NCBI RefSeq assembly: GCF_014646815.1 | Contig: NZ_BMNZ01000001.1 | Location: 186,001 to 250,000 of the forward strand | Direction: 5' to 3' | Length of the DNA stretch: 64,000 nt | Origin: Terrabacter tumescens | Lineage (GTDB): Bacteria > Actinomycetota > Actinomycetes > Actinomycetales > Dermatophilaceae | In this document: in pieces, positions 44,426 through 53,405 of the stretch | How the letters are laid out: each line of letters opens with the position of its first letter | Numbering within the stretch: the stretch's first letter is position 1 | Position numbers and translations under genes: made by a program | Notes under the pieces: model-generated | Told to the model about the DNA's origin: nothing | Seen by the model: only the letters and a program-made list of their open reading frames with translations | Database searches by the model: none

Positions 44426-45168
44426 TGCGGGGTCTCCGACGGGTCGGTGCCCGCGAGTCTGAAGCCCTCGAAGAGCGGCCCTCCGTGGCGGACCAGGACG
44501 TCGTCGGCGAAGGCCATCAGGAGCGACACGTCGCCGGCCGCCGCGGTGACGAGCGCCTGCTCGTGCCGGCTCCGCCAGGTGCTGGCCTCGCGCTCGTCGA
44601 GGTCGGCCAGCTCGCGCGCCACCCACTTGCCTCGGCCCCACCAGTGGCCCGACCCGTGCAGGAGCAGGTGGGCAGCCTCGTCGGCGAGCAAGGTCGCGCA
44701 CACGAGGCGCTCGTGGGCGTCGTGCGCGTGGGTCACGTCGTCGAGCAGGTCGGTCACGGCATACCTCAGGGTGGCGAGGTCGTCGCCGGTGAGCGGAGGA
44801 GGTCCGGCTGCGAGCAGCTGCTGGGCGGTCTGCTGCCACTGCGCGCCGGACCCGTCCGTGTCGAGGAGGACGACCGAGCGTCCGAGGAGCCGCACCATGG
44901 TGGGCCGCCCGCCGGCGACGTCGCGCCGCACGTAGTGGCCGAGCGAGCTGTCCGTGTGCACGAAGAGCTCGACGGGCCACTCGCGGAAGCGCCGTGCGTC
45001 GCGGTAGGGCGCCGGTGGTCCCGGCAGCAGCACGGTCACATCGAGGTCCGAGCCTGGCGTGGCCGACCCGAGCACGACGCTGCCGCCCAGCCACGCGGCC
45101 CGGGCCTCGGGGAACCACTGCGCGACGAGGGCGCGGGCGTCGTCGACCGCGCCGTCGACGTCAGGCAC
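44416..45168 (-). CDS. Nucleotidyltransferase-fold protein
   Basis: A 250-residue protein with the minimal nucleotidyltransferase signature WLGGSVVLGSATPGSDLDVTVLL (GS-x10-DxD, near 26-48), followed by VELFVHTDSSLGHYV with a third acidic position possible and a mostly helical C-terminal domain (HAHDAHERLVCATLLADEAAHLLL, near 147-170) like that of aminoglycoside or HEPN-associated nucleotidyltransferases. Substrate unknown; AMP transfer to a protein, RNA or small molecule is possible. It overlaps the upstream methyltransferase gene by 8 bp. The stop codon lies inside the second intergenic repeat, so the last few residues may be repeat-derived. Confidence 0.8.
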   Translation of the reverse strand: MPDVDGAVDDARALVAQWFPEARAAWLGGSVVLGSATPGSDLDVTVLLPGPPAPYRDARRFREWPVELFVHTDSSLGHYVRRDVAGGRPTMVRLLGRSVVLLDTDGSGAQWQQTAQQLLAAGPPPLTGDDLATLRYAVTDLLDDVTHAHDAHERLVCATLLADEAAHLLLHGSGHWWGRGKWVARELADLDEREASTWRSRHEQALVTAAAGDVSLLMAFADDVLVRHGGPLFEGFRLAGTDPSETPQSR

Positions 45169-45772
45169 GCCGGACCTCGAGGATGCGGAACGCCTTGGCC
45201 GACGACAGGCGCGTGCACCGCAGGCCCCAGTCCTGCTCGTTGATCCACTTCTGAAGCGAGTCCGAGCCGAGGTGCTTCTGCACGACGAGGTGGGCGACGC
45301 CGTCGTCGGCGAGGCGAGGGAGCCAGCGCTCGAGGAGGGCGTGCAGGGCGGCCTTGCCGACGTGGATCGGCGGGTTGGACCAGATCGTCGCGAAGCGGAG
45401 CCCGTCCGGGACGTCGTCGGGCTCGCAGAAGCTCGCGTTCTCGACGCCGGCCGTGGCGGCGTTGGTGCGCGCGAGGTCGAGCGAGCGCCGGTTGACGTCC
45501 ACGCCCCACACGTGCGCGTCGGGGGAACGGAGCGCGAGGCTGATCGAGATCGGCCCCCAGCCGCAGCCGATGTCGAGCAGGTCGCCGGCGGGACTCGGAT
45601 CGGGTGCGCCGGAGAGCAGCACCGCGGTGCCCGGGTCGAGCCGGTCGGGCGAGTAGACGCCCTTGGCCGTGGTCAGGGTGAAGGGTCGTCCCTCGAGCGT
45701 CACCTCGATGGTGCGGCGCCCCTCCGGCGTGGCCGGCTCGGCAGTGAAGTAGTGGTCGGTCGGCTCGCTCAT
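45161..45772 (-). CDS. RsmC-like class I SAM-dependent methyltransferase
   Basis: A 203-residue methyltransferase of the 'small' (PF05175-like) type. It starts MSEPTDHYFTAEPATPEGRR, has the SAM-binding DLLDIGCGWGPISISLAL (near 64-81), acidic VWGVDVN (near 88) and the base-binding motif SNPPIHVGK (near 131). Closest known role is 16S rRNA guanine-N2 methylation (RsmC) although the duplicated N-terminal half of E. coli RsmC is absent. It is the first gene of a two-gene minus-strand operon and diverges from hflX (156-bp gap, 45773-45928, where I see nothing beyond presumed promoters). Confidence 0.85.
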   Translation of the reverse strand: MSEPTDHYFTAEPATPEGRRTIEVTLEGRPFTLTTAKGVYSPDRLDPGTAVLLSGAPDPSPAGDLLDIGCGWGPISISLALRSPDAHVWGVDVNRRSLDLARTNAATAGVENASFCEPDDVPDGLRFATIWSNPPIHVGKAALHALLERWLPRLADDGVAHLVVQKHLGSDSLQKWINEQDWGLRCTRLSSAKAFRILEVRRA

Positions 45773-45928
45773 CAGGGGCCACGCTATCGGCGCGGCTGCG
45801 GCTCTGCCGACGAGCGCGCGGGGCACACGTCGCCCAGTACGGCGACGAGCGCGTCGTGCGTGGGTATGCGTCCGGTGGGCACAAACGAGTGGATCGCGGC
45901 GTTGGACCAGTGGAACCATAGGGAGAAC

Positions 45929-47434
45929 ATGACGAGCAACCACACCCACACCACCGATGACTCCGCCCGCACTGCGGAGCGTGAGCGCGACCTCTTCGCC
46001 ACCCGCGCCGACGCGCTGGCCGAAAACACCCACGACGGCGCCGAGACGGCATACCCCCTCTACGACGGCGACCAGTTCGACCGCGAGGAGCGTGCCGCTC
46101 TCCGGCGCGTCCAGGGACTGTCGACCGAGCTCGAGGACATCACCGAGGTCGAGTACCGCCAGCTGCGCCTCGAGCGCGTCGTGCTGGCCGGCGTCTGGAC
46201 CGACGGCACGGCCGAGGACGCCGAGAACTCCATCCGCGAGCTCGCGGCCCTCGCCGAGACGGCCGGGTCGACCGTGCTCGAGGGCGTCGTCCAGCGTCGC
46301 CAGAAGCCCGACCCCGCCACGTGGCTCGGCAAGGGCAAGGCCCTCGAGCTGCGCGACATCGTCGTCGAGGAGGGCGCCGACACCGTCATCTGCGACGGCG
46401 AGCTCGCCCCCAGCCAGCGGCGCGCGCTCGAGGACGTCGTCAAGGTCAAGGTCATCGACCGCACCGCCCTGATCCTCGACATCTTCGCCCAGCACGCCAA
46501 GAGCCGCGAGGGTCGCGCCCAGGTCGAGCTGGCCCAGCTGCAGTACCTCCTGCCGCGACTGCGTGGCTGGGGTGAGTCGATGTCCCGTCAGGCCGGTGGC
46601 CGTGTCGCCGGTGGTGAGGGCATCGGTTCGCGTGGACCCGGTGAGACGAAGATCGAGCTCGACCGACGTCGGATCAACACCAAGATCGCCAAGCTGCGCC
46701 GCGACATCAAGGGCATGAAGACGAGCCGCGACACCCGCCGGCACTCGCGTCGGGCGGGCGGTGTCCCGTCGGTCGCCATCGCCGGCTACACCAACGCCGG
46801 CAAGAGCTCGCTGCTCAACCGCCTGACCGGCGCTGGTGTGCTCGTCGAGAACCAGCTCTTCGCGACCCTCGACCCGACGGTGCGCCGCACCGAGACCGAG
46901 GACGGCCGCGTCTACACGCTGGCCGACACCGTCGGCTTCGTGCGCAGCCTGCCGCACCAGCTCGTCGAGGCGTTCCGCTCGACGCTCGAGGAGGTCGGCG
47001 ACTCCGACCTGCTCCTGCATGTCGTCGACGGCTCGCACCCCGACCCCGAGGGGCAGATCTCGGCCGTCCGTGAGGTGCTGGCCGAGGTCGGTGGCGACCA
47101 GATCAAGGAGATCATCGTCGTCAACAAGGCCGATATCGCCGACCCCGAGGTGCTTGACCGCCTCCAGCGGCACGAGAAGCACTGCATCACGGTCTCGGCC
47201 CGCACCGGCGCCGGGCTCGCGGAGCTGCGTGCGCTCATCGACCACGAGCTGCCCAAGCCCGACATCGAGGTCGAGGTGCTCGTGCCCTACGACCGCGGCG
47301 ACCTCATCTCGCGCCTGCACGAGGAGGGCGAGATCCTCGAGAGCGAGCACGTGGCCGAGGGGACCCGGCTGCGCGCCAGGGTCACGCCGACCATGGAGCC
47401 CGACCTCGCGGCCTACGCCGTCGTCGCCAGCTGA
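45929..47434 (+). CDS. hflX: GTPase HflX
   Basis: A 501-residue ribosome-associated GTPase that splits stalled or hibernating 70S ribosomes. The N-terminal HflX domain includes KPDPATWLGKGKALEL and ICDGELAPSQRRALED (near 125-165), then the coiled linker RGPGETKIELDRRRI, and the GTPase domain: AGYTNAGKSSLLNRL (G1, near 287), DTVGFVRSLPHQLVEAF (G3, near 332) and VVNKADIAD (G4, near 399). The ATG is preceded by AGGGAGA. Followed by a strong terminator. Position near miaA/dapF is the standard order. Confidence 0.95.
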   Translation: MTSNHTHTTDDSARTAERERDLFATRADALAENTHDGAETAYPLYDGDQFDREERAALRRVQGLSTELEDITEVEYRQLRLERVVLAGVWTDGTAEDAENSIRELAALAETAGSTVLEGVVQRRQKPDPATWLGKGKALELRDIVVEEGADTVICDGELAPSQRRALEDVVKVKVIDRTALILDIFAQHAKSREGRAQVELAQLQYLLPRLRGWGESMSRQAGGRVAGGEGIGSRGPGETKIELDRRRINTKIAKLRRDIKGMKTSRDTRRHSRRAGGVPSVAIAGYTNAGKSSLLNRLTGAGVLVENQLFATLDPTVRRTETEDGRVYTLADTVGFVRSLPHQLVEAFRSTLEEVGDSDLLLHVVDGSHPDPEGQISAVREVLAEVGGDQIKEIIVVNKADIADPEVLDRLQRHEKHCITVSARTGAGLAELRALIDHELPKPDIEVEVLVPYDRGDLISRLHEEGEILESEHVAEGTRLRARVTPTMEPDLAAYAVVAS

Positions 47435-47445
47435 CTCCGACCGCT

Positions 47446-47473
47446 CGAAGGGCCCCCACCGTGGGGCCCTTCG
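47446..47473 (+). terminator. hflX terminator
   Basis: CGAAGGGCCCC and GGGGCCCTTCG arms around CACCGT; same GAAGGGCCCC core as the terminator at 32837. Confidence 0.8.
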
Positions 47474-47520
47474 GCATGTCGGGCCCGGGGCTGTCGGCGG
47501 TCTCGGGGAGGATGAGCAGC

Positions 47521-47676
47521 ATGGCCCTCGAGATCCCGTGCCCCTACTGCGGCACCCAGATGTACGCCGAGCAGGCGCACAACCGCTGCCCGAAGTGCCT
47601 CTACATCGAGCCCTGCTGCGACGGCGCCCCGCTCGCCGCCTGCGAGACGCGTGCGCCCGAGCGACAGGTGCCGTGA
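47521..47676 (+). CDS. Small zinc-ribbon protein
   Basis: A 51-residue protein with CPYC (near 7), CPKC (near 23) and a following CC pair plus another Cys (EPCCDGAPLAAC), enough to hold one or two zinc ions. GGGGAGG lies 9 nt before the ATG (an ATG three codons upstream is less well placed). Function unknown. It overlaps the next gene by four bases and opens a three-gene operon of overlapping genes. Confidence 0.75.
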   Translation: MALEIPCPYCGTQMYAEQAHNRCPKCLYIEPCCDGAPLAACETRAPERQVP

Positions 47677-48740
47677 CCGCTCCTGCCGGCGAAGGCTCCG
47701 TCTGGCTGACGACCGAGCGGCTCGCGCTGCGACGTCCTCGTCCCGAGGACCTCGACGACTACGTGCGCGTGCACAACGACCCTCGCACGTACGCCCACTC
47801 GCCGGCGGGCATGCCGAGCCCGGAGCAGTGCCGCGAGCGACTGGCGGCCGACCTCGTCGACTGGCAGCGCGACGAGCTGGGGTATGCCGTCGTCGTCGAC
47901 CGTGCCTCGGGTGACGTCATCGGGTGGGCGGGCTTGCGACACAAGGACTCCGACCACGAGAGCCTCAACCTCTACTACCGGCTCGAGCACGACCGACTCG
48001 GTGCGGGCCTCGGTCGGGAGATCTCCCGTGCCGTCGTCGCGTGGGCCGTCGAGCACCGGCCCGACGCCCTGGTGACGGCGATGGTCGACGAGGTCAACGC
48101 CGCGTCACTGCGCACCGCGGCGTCCGCCGGACTGGTTCGCGTGGGCACCCGGCCCATGAGGGACGAGCCCGACGGCACGCCGATGGCGTACTTCGAGGCG
48201 CCGAGGGTCGCGACCGTGCCACGTGAGGAGGTCACCGACCTCCGGGACGCCGTCGTGGAGCTGTGGCAGCGCGTCAACGACGCCGGCGGCTCGGTCGGCT
48301 TCCTGCCCGGCGCCGCACGCCGCGACGTGGCGGCTGCGTGGGACCGGCACGTCGAGGACGTCGACGCCCGGCGCTCCCTGCTGTGCGTGCTGCGCGACCC
48401 CGACGGCGCCGTGCGCGGCATCGGTCTCTGGGAGCACTCGCGGGGCTTCCCCCACGAGCACGTCGCCGGCCTCAAGCGGCTCATGGTCGACCCGGACGCC
48501 CAGGGACGCAACCTCGGACCCATCCTGCTCGCCGGCATGGTCGGCATCGCGCGGCGCGAGCTGCCGTGGGTCGAGCTGCTCCGCCTCGAGTACCGCGACG
48601 GCCTGGGACTGGGGGAGTTCTACGGCCGCGCGGGGTGGACCGAGGTCGGACGTGTGCCGCGCGGTCTGCGGCTCAGTGCGACGGACTACCGCGACGACGT
48701 CGCGATGGCGCGCCGCGTCGACGGGACCCCGCTGTCGTGA
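47673..48740 (+). CDS. Double GNAT-domain N-acetyltransferase
   Basis: A 355-residue protein with two GNAT domains in tandem. Domain 1 (about 8-178): LTTERLALRRPRPEDLDDYVRVHND, then GWAGLRHKD and a RimJ/RimL-like LGAGLGREISRAVV. Domain 2 (about 182-350): LRDAVVELWQRVND, AGLKRLMVDPDAQGRNLGPILLAGM (acetyl-CoA loop, near 273-292) and FYGRAGWTEVGRVP. Tandem GNAT enzymes include mycothiol synthase and aminoglycoside acetyltransferases, but this does not look like MshD. Substrate unknown. GTG start overlaps the zinc-ribbon stop (GTGA), and the stop overlaps the next start (GTGA). Confidence 0.85.
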   Translation: MTAPAGEGSVWLTTERLALRRPRPEDLDDYVRVHNDPRTYAHSPAGMPSPEQCRERLAADLVDWQRDELGYAVVVDRASGDVIGWAGLRHKDSDHESLNLYYRLEHDRLGAGLGREISRAVVAWAVEHRPDALVTAMVDEVNAASLRTAASAGLVRVGTRPMRDEPDGTPMAYFEAPRVATVPREEVTDLRDAVVELWQRVNDAGGSVGFLPGAARRDVAAAWDRHVEDVDARRSLLCVLRDPDGAVRGIGLWEHSRGFPHEHVAGLKRLMVDPDAQGRNLGPILLAGMVGIARRELPWVELLRLEYRDGLGLGEFYGRAGWTEVGRVPRGLRLSATDYRDDVAMARRVDGTPLS

Positions 48741-49159
48741 GCGTCGAGCTGCCCGTCGCGGCCCTGGCGGTGACGGCGGCGCTGCACGCCGGCTTCCAGG
48801 TGACGGTCACGGCTCTCGTCTACCCACCTCTGCTGGGGGACGGGTCGGACTGGTCCCGACGCCACGGGCTGCACAGCCGGCGCATCGTGCCGCTCGTCGT
48901 CCTGACCTACGGGGCGGTCCTCGTGTCGATGGTCTGGGTCGTCGCGGCCGGGGCGGTGCCTGCCAGCGCCTGGGTGGCCGGCGGGACGTTCGCGCTCACC
49001 CTGCTGGTGACGGCGGCGGGCGCCGCGCCGCTGCACGGCCGTCTCGGTCGCGGCTTCGACCCCGTCGTCGCGCGTCGCCTGCTGGTCGTCGACCGGTGGC
49101 GCTGCGCCCTCGCCGTCCTGGCGTCGGTGGCGGCCGTCGTGGCACTGCTGCAGGCGTGA
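48737..49159 (+). CDS. Four-helix membrane protein of unknown function
   Basis: A 140-residue membrane protein with helices near 5-24, 48-68, 77-97 and 118-138. A His/Arg-containing loop (SRRHGLHSRRIVPL) lies between helices 1 and 2; the layout recalls small DUF1772/DUF4149-like membrane proteins but I cannot assign it. Third gene of the zinc-ribbon/double-GNAT operon (GTGA overlap). Confidence 0.72.
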   Translation: MSVELPVAALAVTAALHAGFQVTVTALVYPPLLGDGSDWSRRHGLHSRRIVPLVVLTYGAVLVSMVWVVAAGAVPASAWVAGGTFALTLLVTAAGAAPLHGRLGRGFDPVVARRLLVVDRWRCALAVLASVAAVVALLQA

Positions 49160-49195
49160 TGCGCTCGCGGGTCACGACGTCGGGCCACGACAGAA

Positions 49196-49220
49196 CGGGT
49201 CACGACAGGCCGGTGACCCG
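49196..49220. terminator. Hairpin at the convergent end of fhs
   Basis: CGGGTCAC and GTGACCCG arms around 9 nt, overlapping the fhs stop codon. Confidence 0.4.
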
Positions 49221-50903
49221 GCCGTCGTCGGTGATGTCGATGCGCTCGGCGTTGGGCGAGGTCGGCAGTCCGGGCATCGTCCGCATGTCGCCGCAGATCG
49301 CGTAGACGTAGCCGGCGCCGACCGCGGCCCGCACCTCGCGCACGGGCATCCGCCACCCGCGTGGCGCGCCCCGCAGGCTCGGGTCGGAGGAGATCGACAG
49401 GTGCGTCTTGGCGATGACGACGGGCAGGCCTCCGTAGCCGAGGCGCTCGTAGTCCTTGAGCGCCCGCGCCGCCGCAGGACTGACGTCGATGCCGTCGGCG
49501 CCGTAGATCTGCGTCGCGACGGCCTCGATCTTCTGCTCGAGCGGCAGGTCGAGGGGGTAGAGGAACTCGAAGGACGTGGGCTCGTGCGCCGCCTCGACGA
49601 CGACCTGGGCCAGCTCCAGCGCGCCGGCGCCGCCCTCGGCCACGTGACGGGTCACGGCCGACCGCACGCCGAGGCTGTTGCAGTACCGACGGATGACGGC
49701 GTGCTCGGACTCGTGGTCGTCGGGGAAGGCGTTGATCGCGACGACGGGCTGCACGCCGAAGCGCCGCACGATCTCGATGTGCTTGCGCAGGTTGGGCAGG
49801 CCGGCCTCGACATCCTTGGGGCGCTCCTCGAGCAGGCCCGCGGGCAGCGGCTTCCCGGCCTTGACGGCATATCGGCCCGAATGGGTCTTGAGGGCGCGGA
49901 CCGTGGCGACGATGACGGCGACGTCGGGCTTGAGGCCACTGACGCGGCACTTGACGTCGAAGAAGCGCTCGGCGCCCATGTCGGCACCGAAGCCCGCCTC
50001 GGTGATCGCGTAGTCACTCCCGCGCATGGCGATGAGGTCGGCCGTGACGGACGAGGTGCCGGTCGCGATGTTGCCGAAGGGGCCGCAGTGGATGATCGCG
50101 GGTCCGCCCTCGAGGGTCTGGAGGAGGTTGGGCTTGATGGCGTCCTGGAGCATCGCCGTCATGGCGCCCGCCGCGTGGAGGTCCTCGGCGGTGACGCCCT
50201 TGCCCTCGGTCGTGTAGCCGATGACGATGCGCCCGAGCCGCGCCCGCAGGTCCCGGAGAGAGGTCGCGAGGGTGAGCAGCACCATGACCTCGCTCGCCGC
50301 GGTGATGTCGAAGCCGGTCTCGCGGGCCAGCCCGTCCTGACGCGCGCCGAGACCGATGACGATGTTGCGCAGGGCCCGGTCGTTGACGTCGAGCACCCGG
50401 CGCCACGTGATGTTGCGGACGTCGATGCCGAGCGCGTTGCCGTGGTGGAGGTGGTTGTCCATCATGGCGGCGAGCAGGTTGTGCGCGGACGTGACGGCGT
50501 GGAAGTCACCGGTGAGGTGCAGGTTGAGCCGCTCCATGGGCACGACCTGGCTGAAGCCGCCGCCGGCCGCTCCGCCCTTGATGCCGAAGGTCGGGCCCAT
50601 GGACGGCTGGCGCAGCGCGACGACGGCGCGCTTGTCGAGGCGCTGCAGCGCCTGGGCCAGCCCGACCGAGGTCGTCGTCTTGCCCTCGCCGAGCGGGGTC
50701 GGCGTGACGGCCGTGACGACGACGTACTTCGCCTGATGCGGGAGTGCGGGCTCCGCGAGCACCGCGAGGTCGATCTTGGCGACGTCGCGGCCGTAGGGCT
50801 CGAGGTGCTCGGGTCCGACTCCGAGGTCGGCGGCGACGTCGGAGAGCGGACGCAGGGTCGCCGCGTTCGCGATCTCGAGGTCGGTGGGCAGGGGTGCGCT
50901 CAT
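49200..50903 (-). CDS. fhs: Formate-tetrahydrofolate ligase
   Basis: A 567-residue ATP-dependent enzyme forming 10-formyltetrahydrofolate from formate, feeding purine and formyl-Met synthesis. TPTPLGEGKTTTSVGLAQAL (near 66-85) is the P-loop; PSMGPTFGIKGGAAGGG (near 98) and FGADMGAERFFDVKCR (near 313) are family signatures. Length is typical. ATG 50903; a GGAG sequence lies 12 nt upstream, rather far. It stands alone, divergent from dinG, and links functionally to the folate enzymes thyA and folA. Confidence 0.95.
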   Translation of the reverse strand: MSAPLPTDLEIANAATLRPLSDVAADLGVGPEHLEPYGRDVAKIDLAVLAEPALPHQAKYVVVTAVTPTPLGEGKTTTSVGLAQALQRLDKRAVVALRQPSMGPTFGIKGGAAGGGFSQVVPMERLNLHLTGDFHAVTSAHNLLAAMMDNHLHHGNALGIDVRNITWRRVLDVNDRALRNIVIGLGARQDGLARETGFDITAASEVMVLLTLATSLRDLRARLGRIVIGYTTEGKGVTAEDLHAAGAMTAMLQDAIKPNLLQTLEGGPAIIHCGPFGNIATGTSSVTADLIAMRGSDYAITEAGFGADMGAERFFDVKCRVSGLKPDVAVIVATVRALKTHSGRYAVKAGKPLPAGLLEERPKDVEAGLPNLRKHIEIVRRFGVQPVVAINAFPDDHESEHAVIRRYCNSLGVRSAVTRHVAEGGAGALELAQVVVEAAHEPTSFEFLYPLDLPLEQKIEAVATQIYGADGIDVSPAAARALKDYERLGYGGLPVVIAKTHLSISSDPSLRGAPRGWRMPVREVRAAVGAGYVYAICGDMRTMPGLPTSPNAERIDITDDGRVTGLS

Positions 50904-51019
50904 ACCCCGATCAAACTCCGGTGGTGGACCTCGGACAGCCGAATCGCCGGAGTGGCGAGTGATGTCGGGCACCGCGGTGCGGCGGGAGCGGCACGAGGTG
51001 GGTCCACAGGCCGGGGGTC

Positions 51020-51040
51020 CACGGGGGCGGAGCCCCCGTG
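51020..51040. repeat. Inverted repeat in the dinG promoter region
   Basis: CACGGGGGC-GGA-GCCCCCGTG, perfect 9-bp arms, ending 9 bp before the dinG -10 element, where a -35 or operator would lie. The rest of 50904-51061 shows nothing further. Confidence 0.65.
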
Positions 51041-51049
51041 TGTCGGCAC

Positions 51050-51055
51050 TACGCT
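51050..51055 (+). promoter_or_regulatory. -10 element of leaderless dinG
   Basis: TACGCT followed by 6 nt and the dinG ATG. No LexA box was found nearby. Confidence 0.55.
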
Positions 51056-51061
51056 GAACCA

Positions 51062-53302
51062 ATGCCCCAGCGACCCGCGCTCGACGACCTCCTCCACGCC
51101 GCGGTGTCGGGGGTCGGCGGTGCCGAGCGGCCCGGACAGGTCCAGATGGCCAAGGCCGTCGCCCACGCCATCGACGACGGCGAGCACCTGCTCGTGCAGG
51201 CCGGCACCGGCACCGGCAAGTCGCTGGCCTACCTCGTGCCTGCGGTCGCCCACGCCTTCGAGGCGGGCAAGCCTGCCGTCGTGGCGACGGCGACCTTGGC
51301 CCTCCAGGCGCAGATCGTCGACCGCGACATGCCGCGCGTGGCCGACGCCCTGGCGCCGGTCCTCGGCCGGCGTCCCACCTACGCGCTCGTCAAGGGGCGC
51401 CGCAACTACGTGTGCCTCAACAAGCTCGAGGGCGGCTTCCCCGACGACGAGGACGGGCTGCTCTCGGTCGGTCAGGTCGACGCCTCCGTCGGGCGACTCG
51501 GCCAGGAGGTCGTCCGGCTCCGCGAGTGGGCGGGCGCCACGGACTCCGGCGACCGCGACGAGCTCGTGCCCGGCGTCTCCGAGCGGGCCTGGCGCCAGGT
51601 CTCGGTCTCGGCCCACGAGTGCCTGGGCGGCAAGTGCCCGCTGGTCGCGGAGTGCTTCGTCGAGCGCGCCCGCGAGGCCGCCAAGGACGTCGACGTCATC
51701 GTCACCAACCACTCCTTCATGGCCATCGACTCGTTCGAGGGGCGCCAGATGCTGCCCGAGCACGACGTGCTCGTCGTCGACGAGGCGCACGAGCTCGTCG
51801 ACCGCGTCACCGCGACGATCACCGACGAGCTGACCGGCACCATGGTCATGACGGCCGCCAAGAAGGCCGGCCGCATGTCGGAGAACACCGCCGCGATGGA
51901 CGAGGCGGGGGAGCTGCTCGCGCAGGCGCTCGAGCCGCTCGAGGAGGGCCGGATGCTCGGCATCCCGGAGTCCCTCGGGATGGCCCTCGCCCGGGTGCGT
52001 GACACCGCGCGCACGGTCCAGAGCGACCTCAAGCCGCCGCCCGGGCAGGAGGTCGACGGCGCTCGCCAGATCGCCCGCGCGGCGGTCGACGAGGTGCACG
52101 AGAACGCCGAGCGCATCCTCGAGGAGCGCGAGCTCGACGTCGTGTGGTTGAACCGCGACCAGCGCCGCGGGCCGGTCCTGCGCGTCGCGCCGATGAGCGT
52201 CGCGATGCTGGTGCGCGACAAGGTCTTCGAGGAGCGCACGGTCGTGCTCACCTCGGCGACGCTCGAGCTCGGCGGCACGTTCGACTCCGTGGCCGGCACC
52301 ATCGGCCTGCGGGGCGAGGGCGCTCCGAAGTGGCAGGGTCTCGACGTCGGAAGCCCCTTCGACTACCCCAAGCAGGCCATCGCCTACGTCGCGGCCCACC
52401 TGCCGCCGCCCGGCCGCGACGGGGCGGGCGACGACACCCTCGACGAGATCGAGCAGCTCGTCCGTGCCGCCGGCGGCCGCACGCTCGGCCTCTTCTCGTC
52501 GATGCGTGCCGCGCAGACGGCTGCAGAGATCATGCGCGCCCGCTTCGGCGACGACATCCCCGTCCTGTGCCAGGGCGAGGACCAGATCACCACGCTCGTG
52601 CGCCAGTTCGCCCGCGACCCGCGCACCTGCCTCTTCGGCACCCTCACCCTCTGGCAGGGCGTCGACGTGCCCGGCTCGTCGTGCCAGCTCGTCATCATCG
52701 ACCGCATCCCCTTCCCGCGCCCCGACGACCCGCTCGCCTCGGCGCGGTCGCAGGCCATCGCGCGCATGGGCGGCAACGGCTTCATGGCCGTCTCCGCCAC
52801 CCACGCCGCGCTCCGGCTCGCCCAGGGGGCCGGCCGCCTCGTGCGCCGGGCCGACGACCGCGGCGTCGTGGCCTTCCTCGACTCCCGGATGATGACGGCG
52901 AGGTATGCCGGGTTCCTCCAGCGCTCGCTGCCGCCCTTCTACCCGACGACCGACAAGAAGATGGTGCTCGCCGCGCTCGCCCGCCTGGACGCGATGGCTC
53001 CGCCGCCCGTGGCCGTCGAGGAGCCGGCGCTGCGCTCCCTGACCGGGGCACGCGCCGACGCCGACGGCACGGAGCACCCGAGGCCGGTCGCCGTGCCGCC
53101 GCCCCCGCCTGTCTCGTCCCGCAGCGCCGTCACCTCCGGACACGCGTGGACCGACGAGCAGGACGAGGAGCTGCGCGACGCCGCAGAGGCCGGCATGCAG
53201 CTCGACGAGCTCGTCGACCACTTCGAGCTGCCCGAGGAGACCATCGGCGCACGCGTCGAGCAGCTCGGTCTCACCATTGCCACCGGCGCTCTCTTCGACT
53301 GA
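51062..53302 (+). CDS. dinG: ATP-dependent DNA helicase, DinG/XPD-like
   Basis: A 746-residue superfamily-2 iron-sulfur helicase. Motifs: VQAGTGTGKSLAYLVP (I, near 45), TATLALQAQ (Ia), four candidate Fe-S cysteines (NYVCLNKL near 119; ECLGGKCPLVAECF near 191-204), VVDEAHELV (DEAH box II, near 240), VLTSATLEL (III, near 396), and a C-terminal QGAGRLVRRADDRGVV (VI, near 590). The last 60 residues form an extra helical tail (WTDEQDEELRDAAEAGMQLDELVDHF) resembling a small HTH-like module. Such helicases unwind R-loops and recombination intermediates. The start follows TACGCT by 6 nt. Confidence 0.93.
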   Translation: MPQRPALDDLLHAAVSGVGGAERPGQVQMAKAVAHAIDDGEHLLVQAGTGTGKSLAYLVPAVAHAFEAGKPAVVATATLALQAQIVDRDMPRVADALAPVLGRRPTYALVKGRRNYVCLNKLEGGFPDDEDGLLSVGQVDASVGRLGQEVVRLREWAGATDSGDRDELVPGVSERAWRQVSVSAHECLGGKCPLVAECFVERAREAAKDVDVIVTNHSFMAIDSFEGRQMLPEHDVLVVDEAHELVDRVTATITDELTGTMVMTAAKKAGRMSENTAAMDEAGELLAQALEPLEEGRMLGIPESLGMALARVRDTARTVQSDLKPPPGQEVDGARQIARAAVDEVHENAERILEERELDVVWLNRDQRRGPVLRVAPMSVAMLVRDKVFEERTVVLTSATLELGGTFDSVAGTIGLRGEGAPKWQGLDVGSPFDYPKQAIAYVAAHLPPPGRDGAGDDTLDEIEQLVRAAGGRTLGLFSSMRAAQTAAEIMRARFGDDIPVLCQGEDQITTLVRQFARDPRTCLFGTLTLWQGVDVPGSSCQLVIIDRIPFPRPDDPLASARSQAIARMGGNGFMAVSATHAALRLAQGAGRLVRRADDRGVVAFLDSRMMTARYAGFLQRSLPPFYPTTDKKMVLAALARLDAMAPPPVAVEEPALRSLTGARADADGTEHPRPVAVPPPPPVSSRSAVTSGHAWTDEQDEELRDAAEAGMQLDELVDHFELPEETIGARVEQLGLTIATGALFD

Positions 53303-53393
53303 GCACGACCGGGCTCGCCCGCGGGCTCTCGGGTGCGCCCGCGCGCACCACCCGGATGCGTCGGGGTCGGGTCCTGCTGTCCGGGCCTCATGG

Positions 53394-53399
53394 CAGAGT
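53394..53399 (+). promoter_or_regulatory. -10 element of leaderless holA
   Basis: CAGAGT followed by 6 nt and the holA ATG. Confidence 0.45.
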
Positions 53400-53405
53400 T
53401 GGGCC

